From NCBI RefSeq assembly GCF_000422845.1, contig NZ_AUGV01000024.1, forward strand, positions 1-41,156: a stretch of DNA of 41,156 nucleotides, given 5' to 3'. The position numbers and the translations under genes are program-made. The notes beneath the pieces are model-generated. The model saw only the letters and a list, made by a program, of their open reading frames with translations. It made no database searches and was not told the origin of the DNA. Within the stretch, counting starts at the first letter, position 1, and every line of letters begins with the position of its first letter. The stretch comes from Oceanobacter kriegii DSM 6294 (GTDB lineage Bacteria > Pseudomonadota > Gammaproteobacteria > Pseudomonadales > Oceanobacteraceae). Shown here piece by piece: positions 8,059 to 17,161 of the stretch.

Positions 8059-8517
8059 CATGATTGAAGTTTGGGCCACGCCCAACAACTCGCAGGCAAG
8101 CCAGCACTTACGGCCCGATGGTTTTTCAAATGTGGGAGTGAGCTTGCTCGCGAAGAATCCATCGGCAGCAAGCTGCCTCCTACAAAACCGCATGATTGTA
8201 GGTTGGGTCGAGCCCAACAATTCGCAGGCAAGCCAGCTCCTACGGCCCGGTGGTATTTCAAAAAATGGGAGTGAGCTTACTCGAGATGAATCCATCGGTG
8301 GCAATCTACCTCTCACAAAACCTCATGACTGCAGGTTGGGCCGCGCCCAACAAATCGCAGGCAAGCCAGTTCCTACGGCCCGATGGCATTTCAAATGTGG
8401 GAGCGAGCTTGCTCGCGAAGAATTTATCGGCAGCAAGCCACCTTCCATAAAACCGTATGGCTGCAGGTTGGGCCGAGCCCAACAAATTGCAGGCAAGCCA
8501 GCTCCTACAGCCCTATA
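8059..8517. repeat. tandem 132-bp composite repeat, about 3.5 copies
   Basis: Units begin near 8059, 8191, 8324 and 8456 (periods 132-133 bp). Each contains a TTGGGCC[A/G]CGCCCAA dyad, CGCAGGCAAGCCAGCTCCTACGG, a GAGCTTGCTCGCGAAGAAT dyad and ATCGGCAGCAAGCTGCCTCC. Copies differ by point changes, so this array is older than the 220-bp array near position 1201. The frames running through it (encoding peptides such as SELAREESIGSKLPP) are not genes. From 7915 to 8058 and from 8518 to 8741 I see no gene; the second stretch should hold the promoter of the permease gene, but no convincing -35/-10 pair stands out. Confidence 0.88.
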
Positions 8518-8741
8518 GGCTTTCAAATGTATCGGAGTTCTGCACTAAAAATCCCTGGCACCAAGTATTTAATGAATCAGAAAATAGCCATTAAGCCTGT
8601 ATGCAATGTCTGGCAGGTTTAAGTTTGGTTACAAAGCCTTACAGCCGTGGAGGTTTGCGCTGTATTCAGGCAGAATTGCGCTCTTGTTTGATGGTGAAGC
8701 GGTGTGTTCCATCAGAACCGCTTGAAAATGGAAATGTGTCA

Positions 8742-10529
8742 ATGGAAATGGATGCGTCAGCAGCGTTTTCTTACTACATCGTTGCTTTAACGCTGGTCAG
8801 TGTTCTGGGTGCCTTGGCTCTGAACCTGTATTCCGCAGAAAAACTCTTTGTGGCTGGTTTGGCCGTGATTCTTGTGGCCGGTGTACTGGATGCCAATACT
8901 CTGTTCACAGGCTTTGCTAATCCTGGCATTTTCACCATTGCCGCCCTGTTTGTGGTGGTGGGCGGCCTGCGTGAATCCGGTGCCACGCAGCTTCTGCGTC
9001 GTTATCTGGTGGGGTCGCCTAAAAGCCAACGCGCCGCGGCGGCTCGTGTCTTACCCGTTACCACCTTGCTGAGCGCAGTGGTCAATAACACCCCTGTTGT
9101 CGCCATGTTCGTTACTTTGCTGCAAAGCCAAAGTAAACGCTTCAATATCCAACTGTCTGGCATACTGCTGCCGGTTAGTTATGCCTCTGTTATCGGTGGC
9201 ACTTGTACTCTGATTGGCACCAGCACCAACCTGGTGGTGGATGGCATGGTTCAGCAGCGTGGCCTTCCGGGGTTGGGGTTGTTCGATATCGCTTGGGTAG
9301 GCGTTCCAATTGCTGGCGCAGGCTTGCTGTACATATTCCTGTTTTCCAAATGGCTGTTGCCGCATCGTGAAGGCTCTTCTGAGCAATTCGATCAGGTTCG
9401 TGAATACCTGGTGGAAATGATTATTCAGCCGGGCAGTGAACTTGTGCGGAAATCCATCCATGATGCCGGTTTACGTAATTTACCGGGTTTGTTCCTGGTC
9501 GAAATTGAACGTGAAGGCCAAATCATTTCAGCGGTGCGTCCACGGACTGTTATGGAAGAAGGGGATCGGCTGGTGTTTGCCGGTAGCCCGGAATCCGTTA
9601 TGGAGTTGCGTAATATCCATGGCCTTGCACTGGCTAATGACCAGCGCTTTAAATTGGATGGTAGCCGCTCCGACCGGCGTTTGTTTGAAGCCGTGTTGTC
9701 GCCGTCAAACCCGATGGTTGGTCAGACCATTCGCGAATCCCGTTTTCGGCATCGTTACAGTGCGGTTGTGTTGAGTGTGTCTCGTCATGGTCAGCGCTTG
9801 CGCGGTAAGTTGGGTGACCTTGTTCTGAAAGAAGGCGATACCTTGCTGGTGGAAGCTCAAAAAGGCTTCCTGATGCGTCACCGCAACAGTCGGGACTTCT
9901 TGCTGGTTAGTAAACTTGGCAATCCAGCGGTGATGGACGAAAAACAGGCCAAGGTGTCGTTGGCTATTTTCGCCCTTATGCTGCTTGCATCGGGTTCCGG
10001 CTTGGTGGGGATTCTGGAAAGCTCAGTGGTGGCTGCCATCAGCATGCTTGTTTGCCGTTGCATTAGCTACGAAGATGCTGGTAAATCCATCGATTACCCC
10101 GTCTTGCTGGTTGTTGCGTGTGCATACGGCGTTGGCTTGGCCGTTCAAAAAGTAGGCCTGGCTGACCAAATCGCAACGGGCTTGCTCACCCTGGCAGATT
10201 CACCACTGACGGCATTAATAGCCGTATACGTAGCAACGGTGGCGTTAACAGAGTTAATGACAAACAACGCCGCAGCAATTGTTATGTTTCCCATTGCCAT
10301 GAGTGTCAGCAGCAGCCTTGGCGTTAACTATGAAGCCTTCGTCATAGCGATTATGGTAGCTGCGTCCGCCAGTTTCATGACACCTACCGGATACCAAACC
10401 AACCTGATGGTAATGGGGCCGGGAGGTTACAAATTTGCCGATTATCTTAAATTTGGAGCGCCACTCAGCTTGACGGTCGCACTGATCAGTTGGTTAGTGA
10501 TTCCAGCCGTTTGGCCGTTCACAGGATGA
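8742..10529 (+). CDS. SLC13/DASS-family permease with two TrkA-C (RCK_C) domains, probable sulfate transporter
   Basis: The protein (595 aa from ATG 8742) is an inner-membrane anion transporter of the divalent anion:sodium symporter type. Around eleven hydrophobic helices flank a central soluble part (about residues 215-400) with two TrkA-C domains (IIQPGSELVRKSIHDAG and LSPSNPMVGQTIRESRF). Family hallmarks are the VNNTPVVAMF and TLIGTSTNLVV segments in the first half and LMTNNAAAIVMFP and SFMTPTGYQTNLMV in the second. Family members include algal SAC1/SLT sulfate transporters. Because cysC, cysQ, cysD and cysN follow at once, sulfate is the likely substrate; this is inference from context. 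The start is uncertain: ATG 8748, ATG 8691 or GTG/ATG positions back to 8601 stay in frame, but the first helix begins just after 8760. Confidence 0.82.
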   Translation: MEMDASAAFSYYIVALTLVSVLGALALNLYSAEKLFVAGLAVILVAGVLDANTLFTGFANPGIFTIAALFVVVGGLRESGATQLLRRYLVGSPKSQRAAAARVLPVTTLLSAVVNNTPVVAMFVTLLQSQSKRFNIQLSGILLPVSYASVIGGTCTLIGTSTNLVVDGMVQQRGLPGLGLFDIAWVGVPIAGAGLLYIFLFSKWLLPHREGSSEQFDQVREYLVEMIIQPGSELVRKSIHDAGLRNLPGLFLVEIEREGQIISAVRPRTVMEEGDRLVFAGSPESVMELRNIHGLALANDQRFKLDGSRSDRRLFEAVLSPSNPMVGQTIRESRFRHRYSAVVLSVSRHGQRLRGKLGDLVLKEGDTLLVEAQKGFLMRHRNSRDFLLVSKLGNPAVMDEKQAKVSLAIFALMLLASGSGLVGILESSVVAAISMLVCRCISYEDAGKSIDYPVLLVVACAYGVGLAVQKVGLADQIATGLLTLADSPLTALIAVYVATVALTELMTNNAAAIVMFPIAMSVSSSLGVNYEAFVIAIMVAASASFMTPTGYQTNLMVMGPGGYKFADYLKFGAPLSLTVALISWLVIPAVWPFTG

Positions 10530-10546
10530 ACCCTTAAGGAGTTATC

Positions 10547-11179
10547 GTGAAAAACGACAATATCGTTTGGCACAATCACGAAGTGGATAAATCCATCCGC
10601 TCATTTATGAAAAAGCAACGCCCCTGCTTGCTGTGGTTTACCGGCTTAAGCGGCTCGGGCAAATCGACTATTGCTGGTGCAGTAGAAAGCATTCTGGCAG
10701 AGCGGTTGCATCACACCTACTTGATGGATGGTGACAATGTACGTCATCGCTTGTGTGGTGATCTGGGCTTTTCCGAAGACGACCGCATTGAGAACATCCG
10801 TCGGGTTGGTGAAGTCGCAAACCTGATGGTCGACGCTGGCCTGATTGTACTTACGGCGTTCATTTCTCCGTTCCGCAGCAATCGCGAAATGGTCCGCGAA
10901 ATGCTTGGTGACGGTGAATTCATCGAAGTTCATATCGACACCCCAATTGAAGTATGTGAAGGCCGTGACCCTAAAGGGCTATACCAAAAGGCCCGTGCCG
11001 GTTTGATCAAAGACTTCACCGGAATCGACTCGCCATACGAAGCGCCGGACAACGCCGAAATTCGCATTGTTAACCACAATATCAGCGTAAAAGAAGCCGC
11101 TCAGCAGGTTATTGACTACCTGGATCGCCACGGCTATCTGAAACCAACAAAAGGAGCTTCTGATGCCGTCATTGGTTGA
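10547..11179 (+). CDS. cysC: adenylylsulfate kinase
   Basis: CysC phosphorylates APS with ATP to make PAPS, the sulfate donor for both sulfite formation and sulfotransferases. The 210-residue protein has the Walker A loop [12 protein letters not shown], the APS-contacting segment [20 protein letters not shown], the [11 protein letters not shown] loop bearing the family's phospho-serine, and [14 protein letters not shown]. The GTG start at 10547 is supported by AAGGAG 7 bases upstream. It begins 17 bp after the permease gene and overlaps cysQ by 17 bp, so the three form one transcription unit. It is a separate protein, not fused to CysN. Confidence 0.96.
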   Translation: MKNDNIVWHNHEVDKSIRSFMKKQRPCLLWFTGLSGSGKSTIAGAVESILAERLHHTYLMDGDNVRHRLCGDLGFSEDDRIENIRRVGEVANLMVDAGLIVLTAFISPFRSNREMVREMLGDGEFIEVHIDTPIEVCEGRDPKGLYQKARAGLIKDFTGIDSPYEAPDNAEIRIVNHNISVKEAAQQVIDYLDRHGYLKPTKGASDAVIG

Positions 11180-11984
11180 TCAGGTTGTCGCCATCGCACG
11201 CCAGGCTGGTGATGCGATCATGGAAATTTATGAAACTGACTTCGAAAAGTACGAAAAGAGCGACGCCAGCCCTTTGACCGAAGCAGACCTGGCAGCGCAC
11301 AAACTTATTTGCGCAGAACTGGCCAAAATCAGTGAGTTTCCAATTCTGTCGGAAGAGTCTTCCAAAGACGAAATTGAATGGGAAAACCGCAAGAACTGGA
11401 ACACCTTCTGGATTGTAGATCCGCTGGATGGCACCAAGGAATTCATCAAAAAAAGCGGTGAATTTACCGTTAACATCGCCTTGGTGAGCGAAGGCAAAGC
11501 GAAGCTTGGCGTGGTGTACTGTCCACCATTGAACCGCATGTACTTCGCTACGGAAGAGCAAGGGGCTTTCCGCCAAGACGCCGATGCCGAGCCGGTGAAA
11601 CTGCAAGTAGCATCCGAGCCTCAAGGTGACGCCAACTGGAACGTAGTTGGCTCCAAAAGCCATGGTGCCGAAGCACTGGCTGCTTTTAGTGAGCAGTTGG
11701 GTAATGTGAACCTGGTATCCATGGGCAGCTCCTTGAAACTGTGCATGGTGGCCGACGGTCAGGCACACCTGTACCCACGCCTGGCGCCTACTTGCGAATG
11801 GGATACCGCGGCAGCACAAGCCATTGTTGAGCACGCAGGTGGCAAAGTACTTACCCCATCGCTAGAACCGCTGTTGTACGGTCAGAAAGAAGATCTTCTG
11901 AACCCGTTCTTTATTGTATGTGCCACCCAAAATGAACGTTGGGGCAAGGTGTTTACCGAACTGGCAACGCCAGCAAACGCATAA
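11163..11984 (+). CDS. cysQ: 3'(2'),5'-bisphosphate nucleotidase
   Basis: CysQ hydrolyses PAP (adenosine 3',5'-bisphosphate) to AMP, removing the inhibitory by-product of PAPS use. It is a 273-residue member of the inositol monophosphatase-like, Mg2+-dependent, Li+-sensitive family. The metal-binding motif [13 protein letters not shown] is intact, with the upstream EES of ILSEESS and the C-terminal motif [26 protein letters not shown] sits just before the ATG. Its fusion by overlap with cysC couples PAPS formation and PAP removal, which makes sense if a sulfotransferase is active downstream. Confidence 0.95.
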   Translation: MPSLVDQVVAIARQAGDAIMEIYETDFEKYEKSDASPLTEADLAAHKLICAELAKISEFPILSEESSKDEIEWENRKNWNTFWIVDPLDGTKEFIKKSGEFTVNIALVSEGKAKLGVVYCPPLNRMYFATEEQGAFRQDADAEPVKLQVASEPQGDANWNVVGSKSHGAEALAAFSEQLGNVNLVSMGSSLKLCMVADGQAHLYPRLAPTCEWDTAAAQAIVEHAGGKVLTPSLEPLLYGQKEDLLNPFFIVCATQNERWGKVFTELATPANA

Positions 11985-11993
11985 AGACGCTTG

Positions 11994-12088
11994 TGGGGAT
12001 GGGACATGCCCCATACGTACGGCCTAGCCGGATAAAACGGTAATGGCCCGTAGGTTGGATAAACGAGCGCAGCGAGCGCCATCCAACA
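11994..12088. repeat. two REP-like modules between cysQ and cysD
   Basis: The first module, GGGATGGGACATGCCCCAT...GCCGGATA (from 11994), also occurs after ugd at about 24963. The second (12050-12088) is the GTAGGTTGGATAA...GCCATCCAACA hairpin. The remaining sequence to 12236 should contain the cysD leader. Confidence 0.75.
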
Positions 12089-12236
12089 CAGCAGCTTGCG
12101 CATTGGGCCTAACCGAATGGCACGGCCAAAAGATTCCATGCGTTGCGCGCCTCTGTGCGCACAAACGTACAAAAGCATTTGAATTGAAATAAACGCGCTG
12201 GACACTGGTTCTAAACCTCCGGCAAGGGAATTGATC

Positions 12237-13148
12237 ATGAACATCAGCAAAAAACGCCTGACGCATCTGAAACAGCTGGAAGCTGAAAGCATCCACATCA
12301 TTCGTGAAGTAGCTGCAGAATTCGATAACCCTGTAATGCTTTACTCTGTGGGTAAAGATTCGGCTGTGATGCTGCACCTGGCCGCCAAAGCATTCTACCC
12401 AGGTACGCCTCCATTCCCGCTGATGCATGTGGATACCACCTGGAAATTCCGCGAAATGATTGAATTTCGTGACCGCAAAGCCAAAGAGCTGGGCATGGAA
12501 CTGCTGGTACACACCAACCAGGAAGGCGTTGCTCAAGGTATTGGCCCATTCACCCACGGTTCGTCTGTGCACACCGACGTGATGAAAACCCAGGCGTTGA
12601 AGCAAGCACTCGACAAATATCAATTCGACGCTGCTTTCGGTGGTGCCCGTCGGGACGAAGAAAAATCCCGCGCCAAAGAGCGTGTTTACTCCTTCCGCGA
12701 CAAAAACCACCGTTGGGACCCAAAAAACCAGCGTCCAGAATTGTGGAACACCTACAACGGCCGCATTAACAAAGGCGAAAGCATCCGCGTATTCCCGCTT
12801 TCCAACTGGACAGAACTGGACATCTGGCAGTACATCTACCTGGAAAACATCGAAATCGTTCCACTGTACTACGCCGCAGAACGCCCGGTTGTTGAACGCG
12901 ACGGCATGCTGATTATGGTCGACGACGACCGCATGCCAGTGGAACAAGACGAAATTCAACACAAAATGGTCCGCTTCCGCACGTTGGGCTGCTACCCACT
13001 GACCGGTGCGGTGGAATCTGAAGCGGCAACCCTGCCAGAAATTATTCAGGAAATGCTGCTCACCACCACATCCGAACGCCAGGGCCGTGCGATCGACCAC
13101 GATTCCGCGGGCTCAATGGAAAAGAAAAAAATGGAAGGCTACTTCTAA
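12237..13148 (+). CDS. cysD: sulfate adenylyltransferase subunit 2 (ATP sulfurylase small subunit)
   Basis: CysD with the GTPase CysN forms the bacterial ATP sulfurylase, converting sulfate and ATP to APS. The 303-residue protein is a PP-loop adenylating enzyme: the loop [13 protein letters not shown] is near residue 35, followed by the [12 protein letters not shown] segment, [16 protein letters not shown] and the C-terminal [16 protein letters not shown] 12237 ([15 protein letters not shown]) is preceded by AAGGGA at 7-8 bases; the TTG at 12231 is less likely. Unusually, cysN does not follow directly: 681 bp of mostly repeat sequence lie between. Confidence 0.96.
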   Translation: MNISKKRLTHLKQLEAESIHIIREVAAEFDNPVMLYSVGKDSAVMLHLAAKAFYPGTPPFPLMHVDTTWKFREMIEFRDRKAKELGMELLVHTNQEGVAQGIGPFTHGSSVHTDVMKTQALKQALDKYQFDAAFGGARRDEEKSRAKERVYSFRDKNHRWDPKNQRPELWNTYNGRINKGESIRVFPLSNWTELDIWQYIYLENIEIVPLYYAAERPVVERDGMLIMVDDDRMPVEQDEIQHKMVRFRTLGCYPLTGAVESEAATLPEIIQEMLLTTTSERQGRAIDHDSAGSMEKKKMEGYF

Positions 13149-13184
13149 CAAACAAGCAGAAAGCTTGCTTTGCATACAAACGGT

Positions 13185-13662
13185 TGTGGGAGCGGGTTTG
13201 TATCCAACGAGCTATGCAGGGTGTACAAAACGTAGGAGCTGGCTTGCCTGCGATAGGCTGGCAATTGCGCAAGATCGGCAATTGATGGGCACCAGTGCCC
13301 ATCCTATCTATATGCCTGTCGGCGGTAGCTTGCTGCCGATGATGTAACCTGCTTCCGTTAAACCCTGTGGAAGCAGGCTTGGCATTGCGGTAAAGGCATC
13401 GGTGCGCATTACGCAGCCTACAATCGCCAAAAACATAACCGTTCGGCACAAAGCCCGTAGGTTGGATAAGCGAGCGCAGCGAGTGCCATCCAACACAGCA
13501 GCGCTGGTTTGTAGGTTGGGCCTCGCCCAACAGCCTTTACTTAGGATGTATTAGCGGAACGCGTAATACATCAGAAGCAAGCGAATGTACTGGTGCGCAT
13601 TACGTACGCACCCTGTAAGGCTGCTCTCTTACCGGGAGCGCGGGCGGCCCGCCCGCAATAAA
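13185..13662. repeat. mosaic of REP-like modules splitting cysD from cysN
   Basis: Modules include TGTGGGAGCGGGTTTGT; GTAGGAGCTGGCTTGCCTGCGAT; a GGCAATTG/CAATTGCC-type dyad with GATGGGCACCAGTGCCCATC; GGCGGTAGCTTGCTGCCGAT; AACCTGCTTCCG...GTGGAAGCAGGC; the GTAGGTTGGATAAGC...GCCATCCAACA hairpin (13457-13495); GTAGGTTGGGCCTCGCCCAACA; ATGTATTAGCG...CGTAATACAT (13546-13571); and GGGAGCGCGGGCGGCCCGCCCGC. No gene is supported. The stretch 13663-13829 before cysN is unique and would have to hold any cysN promoter. Confidence 0.85.
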
Positions 13663-13829
13663 ACGTAGCGCCACCAACAACAGCGAAAAAATTTAAGGGC
13701 CTGCTCGCGTACAGCACCAAACGCGCAGTCCCAAACGAAACAACACCGGTTTGCCCCACATCGGCCAAACCGAAACAAATTTAATGTATGGATACTCCAG
13801 CCCCGCTGGAATGGACAGAAGGTAAAAAA

Positions 13830-15236
13830 ATGGCTCACGCATCAGATATGATCGCCGACGACATCCTCGGCTACCTGAAACAACACGAAGAAAAAGACAT
13901 CCTGCGCTTTCTGACTTGCGGCAACGTAGACGACGGCAAGTCCACCCTGATCGGTCGTCTGTTGCACGACTCCAAACTTATCTTCGAAGACCAGCTGGCA
14001 GCCATCAAAAAGGACTCCCAGAAATTCAACACCACCGATGAAGAGTTCGATCTGGCACTGCTGGTAGACGGCCTGCAATCCGAGCGTGAGCAAGGCATCA
14101 CCATCGACGTTGCCTACCGCTACTTCAGCACCGACAAGCGCAAATTCATTATTGCCGACTGCCCGGGGCACGAACAGTACACCCGTAACATGGCCACTGG
14201 TGCTTCCAGCTGCGACGTAGCAGTGATCCTGATTGATGCCCGTAAAGGCATTCAGACCCAAACCCGTCGCCATAGCTACATCGTATCTTTGCTGGGCATC
14301 AAAAACGTAATCGTTGCCGTCAACAAAATGGACCTGGTGGACTTCAGCGAAGACGTATTCAACCAAATCAGTGCCGACTATCAGGCCTTTGCTGCAAACC
14401 TGGGCTTCAAAAACATCTACCCGGTTCCGCTGTCTGCCCTGAAAGGCGATAACGTAGTAGACCGCAGCACCAAATCCGATTGGTACACCGGCCCAACGAT
14501 GATCGAATTGCTGGAAAGTGTTCAAGCCAGCAACGAATTGGCCGAACAGTTCGATGGCTTCCGCATGCCAGTGCAATACGTAAACCGTCCAAACCTTGAT
14601 TTCCGTGGTTTCTGCGGCACAGTAGCAGCGGGTGAACTTCAGCCAGGCGATACCATCACTACACTGCCATCCGGTAAGCAATCCAAAGTTGCACGTATAG
14701 TGACTGCCGACGGCGATCTGGACCTGGCCGTCGCAGGCGAAGCCATCACCATTACCCTGGAAGATGAAATCGACATTTCCCGTGGCGACATCATCTACAC
14801 CGGCAAAGCGCCACTGTTTGGCGATACCTTTACCTCCGAGCTGGTATGGATGCACGAAGATGCCCTGCAAGTAGGCAAGGAATACCTGTTCAAAGCAGGC
14901 ACCAAAAGTGTGTTTGGCAAAGTAACCGCCATTCAGCACCGTGTTGATGTAAACACCATGGAACACATCACAGCAGAACAACTGCAACTGAACGAAGTGG
15001 GCCAAGTGACCGTAGACTTCAACAGCGCATTGGCGCTGGACGAATACAATCAGGTTGCTGGCACTGGCAGCTTTGTAGTCATCGATCGCATCAGCAACGT
15101 CACCATTGGCGCCGGTATGGTTCGTAGCCTGGAAGAGCAAGGTGCTCAAAAATCCATTGCCGATATGAGCTACGAAGAACGCTTGGCGGCGTTTAACCGT
15201 GAAGTTGAAGTTTTGGCGCGTAAGTATTTTTCTTGA
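13830..15236 (+). CDS. cysN: sulfate adenylyltransferase subunit 1 (GTPase)
   Basis: CysN is the EF-Tu-like regulatory GTPase that drives APS synthesis by CysD. The 468-residue protein shows the G motifs in order: [17 protein letters not shown] (G1), [12 protein letters not shown] (G3), NKMDLVD (G4) and the SAL motif (G5), followed by two beta-barrel domains. It stops at the normal end of the GTPase part, so there is no C-terminal CysC fusion, in line with the separate cysC upstream. ATG 13830 (MAHASDM) has AGAAGGT upstream; an in-frame ATG at 13788 would add 14 residues unlike the family. The first polysaccharide gene starts 13 bp after its stop, so cysN appears to lead that operon. Confidence 0.96.
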   Translation: MAHASDMIADDILGYLKQHEEKDILRFLTCGNVDDGKSTLIGRLLHDSKLIFEDQLAAIKKDSQKFNTTDEEFDLALLVDGLQSEREQGITIDVAYRYFSTDKRKFIIADCPGHEQYTRNMATGASSCDVAVILIDARKGIQTQTRRHSYIVSLLGIKNVIVAVNKMDLVDFSEDVFNQISADYQAFAANLGFKNIYPVPLSALKGDNVVDRSTKSDWYTGPTMIELLESVQASNELAEQFDGFRMPVQYVNRPNLDFRGFCGTVAAGELQPGDTITTLPSGKQSKVARIVTADGDLDLAVAGEAITITLEDEIDISRGDIIYTGKAPLFGDTFTSELVWMHEDALQVGKEYLFKAGTKSVFGKVTAIQHRVDVNTMEHITAEQLQLNEVGQVTVDFNSALALDEYNQVAGTGSFVVIDRISNVTIGAGMVRSLEEQGAQKSIADMSYEERLAAFNREVEVLARKYFS

Positions 15237-15249
15237 TGGGCTTGCATCA

Positions 15250-16269
15250 GTGAAAGTATTAATTGTTGCTAACCTGTATCCAACGGAGCAAAAGCCCCAC
15301 TTCGGAACGTTTGTGCGGAGTTGCTATGAAGGTTATCTGGATCAGGGGATAGATGTAGATTTAGCTGTTCTGAAAAAGGGGGGAGCCATCGGTTATCTCG
15401 CTTTCTACTGGGCAGCTTTTTCGAAGCTGCTGTTTGGACGATATGACTATGTGCACGTGCACTATGTCAGTCATTCGGTTGCGCCAGTTCTTATGGCCAG
15501 AATCTTCAAGAAGGTCAAGGTTCTATTAAATTTCCATGGAAGTGACGCCTTTCCAGAGGCCTTTGAAAGTAAGCGAAGAGCATCTTTGAAACGATGGATA
15601 AATCAAAAAGCGCTTGATAATTCATGGTTGACGATCGTTCCAAGTGAATACTTTAAACGTAAGATGATGTCAGCCTACTCTTTGAAGGACGTATTTGTTT
15701 CTCCATCTGGTGGAGTAGACCCAAAAAAATTCAAATACAACTTTGTACATCGAAAATCGGTGCTGTTCGCTGGTCGTATGATTCCCGAAAAAGGCGCTGT
15801 TGTTGCTGCCAATGCGGTTAGGGAGAATCAGAAACTTATTGAAGAAGCATGCTTCATTGGCGACGGTCCTGATTTATCAGATGTTAAAAAGTTGCTCTCG
15901 GAGGTTAGTGTCGAATTTAAGGGACTACTTCCCCACTCCGAACTGGCAGATCAAATGTCCAGACATCAGATTTTTTTATTCCCTAGTACCCGTGAAGGGG
16001 AGTCTTTGGGTTTGGTTGTTGTCGAGGCAATCTTTGCAGGAATGATACCGTTGGTGATCGACAATGGTGCTGTCAGGGAAATTATACCTGAGCGATTAAC
16101 GGCATTGTTGGTGGTCTCTTCTAGTGCTGAACTCGCTGAATCACTAACTAACTTGTTACACTTGAGTGATATGGCACTGCTTGATATCAGTTCCGAGTTG
16201 ATTAGATTTGCTGAAGTTAAATATGGCTCTCTGGAAGTAAGCAGAGCGCTCTGTGCGAGGTTGGTTTGA
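15250..16269 (+). CDS. glycosyltransferase family 4 (GT-B, retaining)
   Basis: A cytoplasmic transferase of 339 residues adding a sugar to the lipid-linked repeat unit. The Rossmann start is VKVLIVANLYPTEQKPHFGTF; the C-terminal GT1/GT4 domain has the sugar-nucleotide segments SVLFAGRMIPEKGA and the E-x7-E motif in STREGESLGLVVVEAIF. Donor and linkage cannot be predicted. I chose GTG 15250; frames extending to 15199 overlap cysN and add residues unlike the family. There is no strong ribosome site, so translation may depend on coupling to cysN. The next gene starts one base after its stop. Confidence 0.88.
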   Translation: MKVLIVANLYPTEQKPHFGTFVRSCYEGYLDQGIDVDLAVLKKGGAIGYLAFYWAAFSKLLFGRYDYVHVHYVSHSVAPVLMARIFKKVKVLLNFHGSDAFPEAFESKRRASLKRWINQKALDNSWLTIVPSEYFKRKMMSAYSLKDVFVSPSGGVDPKKFKYNFVHRKSVLFAGRMIPEKGAVVAANAVRENQKLIEEACFIGDGPDLSDVKKLLSEVSVEFKGLLPHSELADQMSRHQIFLFPSTREGESLGLVVVEAIFAGMIPLVIDNGAVREIIPERLTALLVVSSSAELAESLTNLLHLSDMALLDISSELIRFAEVKYGSLEVSRALCARLV

Positions 16270-16270
16270 T

Positions 16271-17161
16271 ATGCCAAATTTCTTTATATTGGGTTTTACT
16301 AAGTGTGCTACAACAAGCATATATGACGCCTTGTCGCGCCACCCAGATGTATCAGCTCCAAGAGTAAAAGAGCCTCATTTTTACTTTTCACGTATACATG
16401 GCTCTGATTTTACTGGGCCTGCTGATGATCATACGGTTAATCAAATGTTTGTCACCGATATTGATAACTACAATAGCCAGTATGACTACAGTAAGAAAAT
16501 TCAAGTTGATGGTTCTGCGATGTCAGTAGAAAGCCTTGAAACAATGCGACTTATCGCTGAGGAAAACCCAGAGGCAAAAGTGCTTATAATGTTGAGGGCG
16601 CCTCTGGGACGGTCTTTTTCTGCTTACTCTCATATGGTTAGAGATGCTAGAGAAAAATATAGTTTTCGAGATGCTATATCTAAAGAGCTTGAAGGAAAGA
16701 AAGAAGGATTTTTACCTATATGGATGTATATTGACTCGAGCCGGTACTCGGAAAGGGTCAGGGTTGCAAGGGAGCTATTTGGTGATCGGCTTATGATAGG
16801 TCGATATGAAGACTATATAGGAAATCCGTTTGAATTTATGGATTCGGTATCAGGGTTTTTGGGAATTGATTCTATCGATTGGAAACTGGAGCACTCGAAT
16901 AAGTCTGGAGTTCCGAAGTTTAAAATTCTACAGAGGATTATTCAGAGGGATTCTCCTTTAAAACGTCTTTTCGTTCGCCTATTTCCTCGTAAACAGGTGG
17001 CGGAACTGAAAAAATACATCATGGAATTGAATCGGGGGGATAAGCCAAAATTGAAGGAGGAAGATGCGGATTATTTGAAAGTTTTGTTGGCAAATGAAGC
17101 GGGGAAGTGTGATGAACTTGAGATTAGAGATAAAAATGTAGTTAAGGACTATTATGCTTAA
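16271..17161 (+). CDS. PAPS-dependent sulfotransferase (probable polysaccharide O-sulfotransferase)
   Basis: The 296-residue protein matches the carbohydrate sulfotransferase (Sulfotransfer) fold. The 5'-phosphosulfate-binding loop is FILGFTKCATTSIYDALSRHP at the very N-terminus (Lys and Thr-Ser as in heparan N-deacetylase/sulfotransferase-like enzymes), and the 3'-phosphate motif is MLRAPLGRSFSAYSHM at about residues 100-118. It would transfer sulfate from PAPS to a sugar hydroxyl or amine of the repeat unit in the cytoplasm, having no signal peptide. ATG 16271 follows the GT stop by one base. Neighbouring cysC/cysD/cysN supply PAPS and cysQ removes PAP, which strongly supports the role. The exact acceptor is unknown. 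Confidence 0.9.
   Translation: MPNFFILGFTKCATTSIYDALSRHPDVSAPRVKEPHFYFSRIHGSDFTGPADDHTVNQMFVTDIDNYNSQYDYSKKIQVDGSAMSVESLETMRLIAEENPEAKVLIMLRAPLGRSFSAYSHMVRDAREKYSFRDAISKELEGKKEGFLPIWMYIDSSRYSERVRVARELFGDRLMIGRYEDYIGNPFEFMDSVSGFLGIDSIDWKLEHSNKSGVPKFKILQRIIQRDSPLKRLFVRLFPRKQVAELKKYIMELNRGDKPKLKEEDADYLKVLLANEAGKCDELEIRDKNVVKDYYA

Noticed and set aside
8060-8526. Overlapping open frames of 60-150 codons in both strands
   Set aside because: They are produced by the 132-bp repeat array, repeat the same peptides in several frames and have no ribosome sites.
12024-13100. 358-codon open frame on the minus strand
   Set aside because: Antisense shadow of cysD and of a repeat.
13842-15149. 435-codon open frame on the minus strand
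   Set aside because: Antisense shadow of cysN, whose GTPase motifs are unmistakable.
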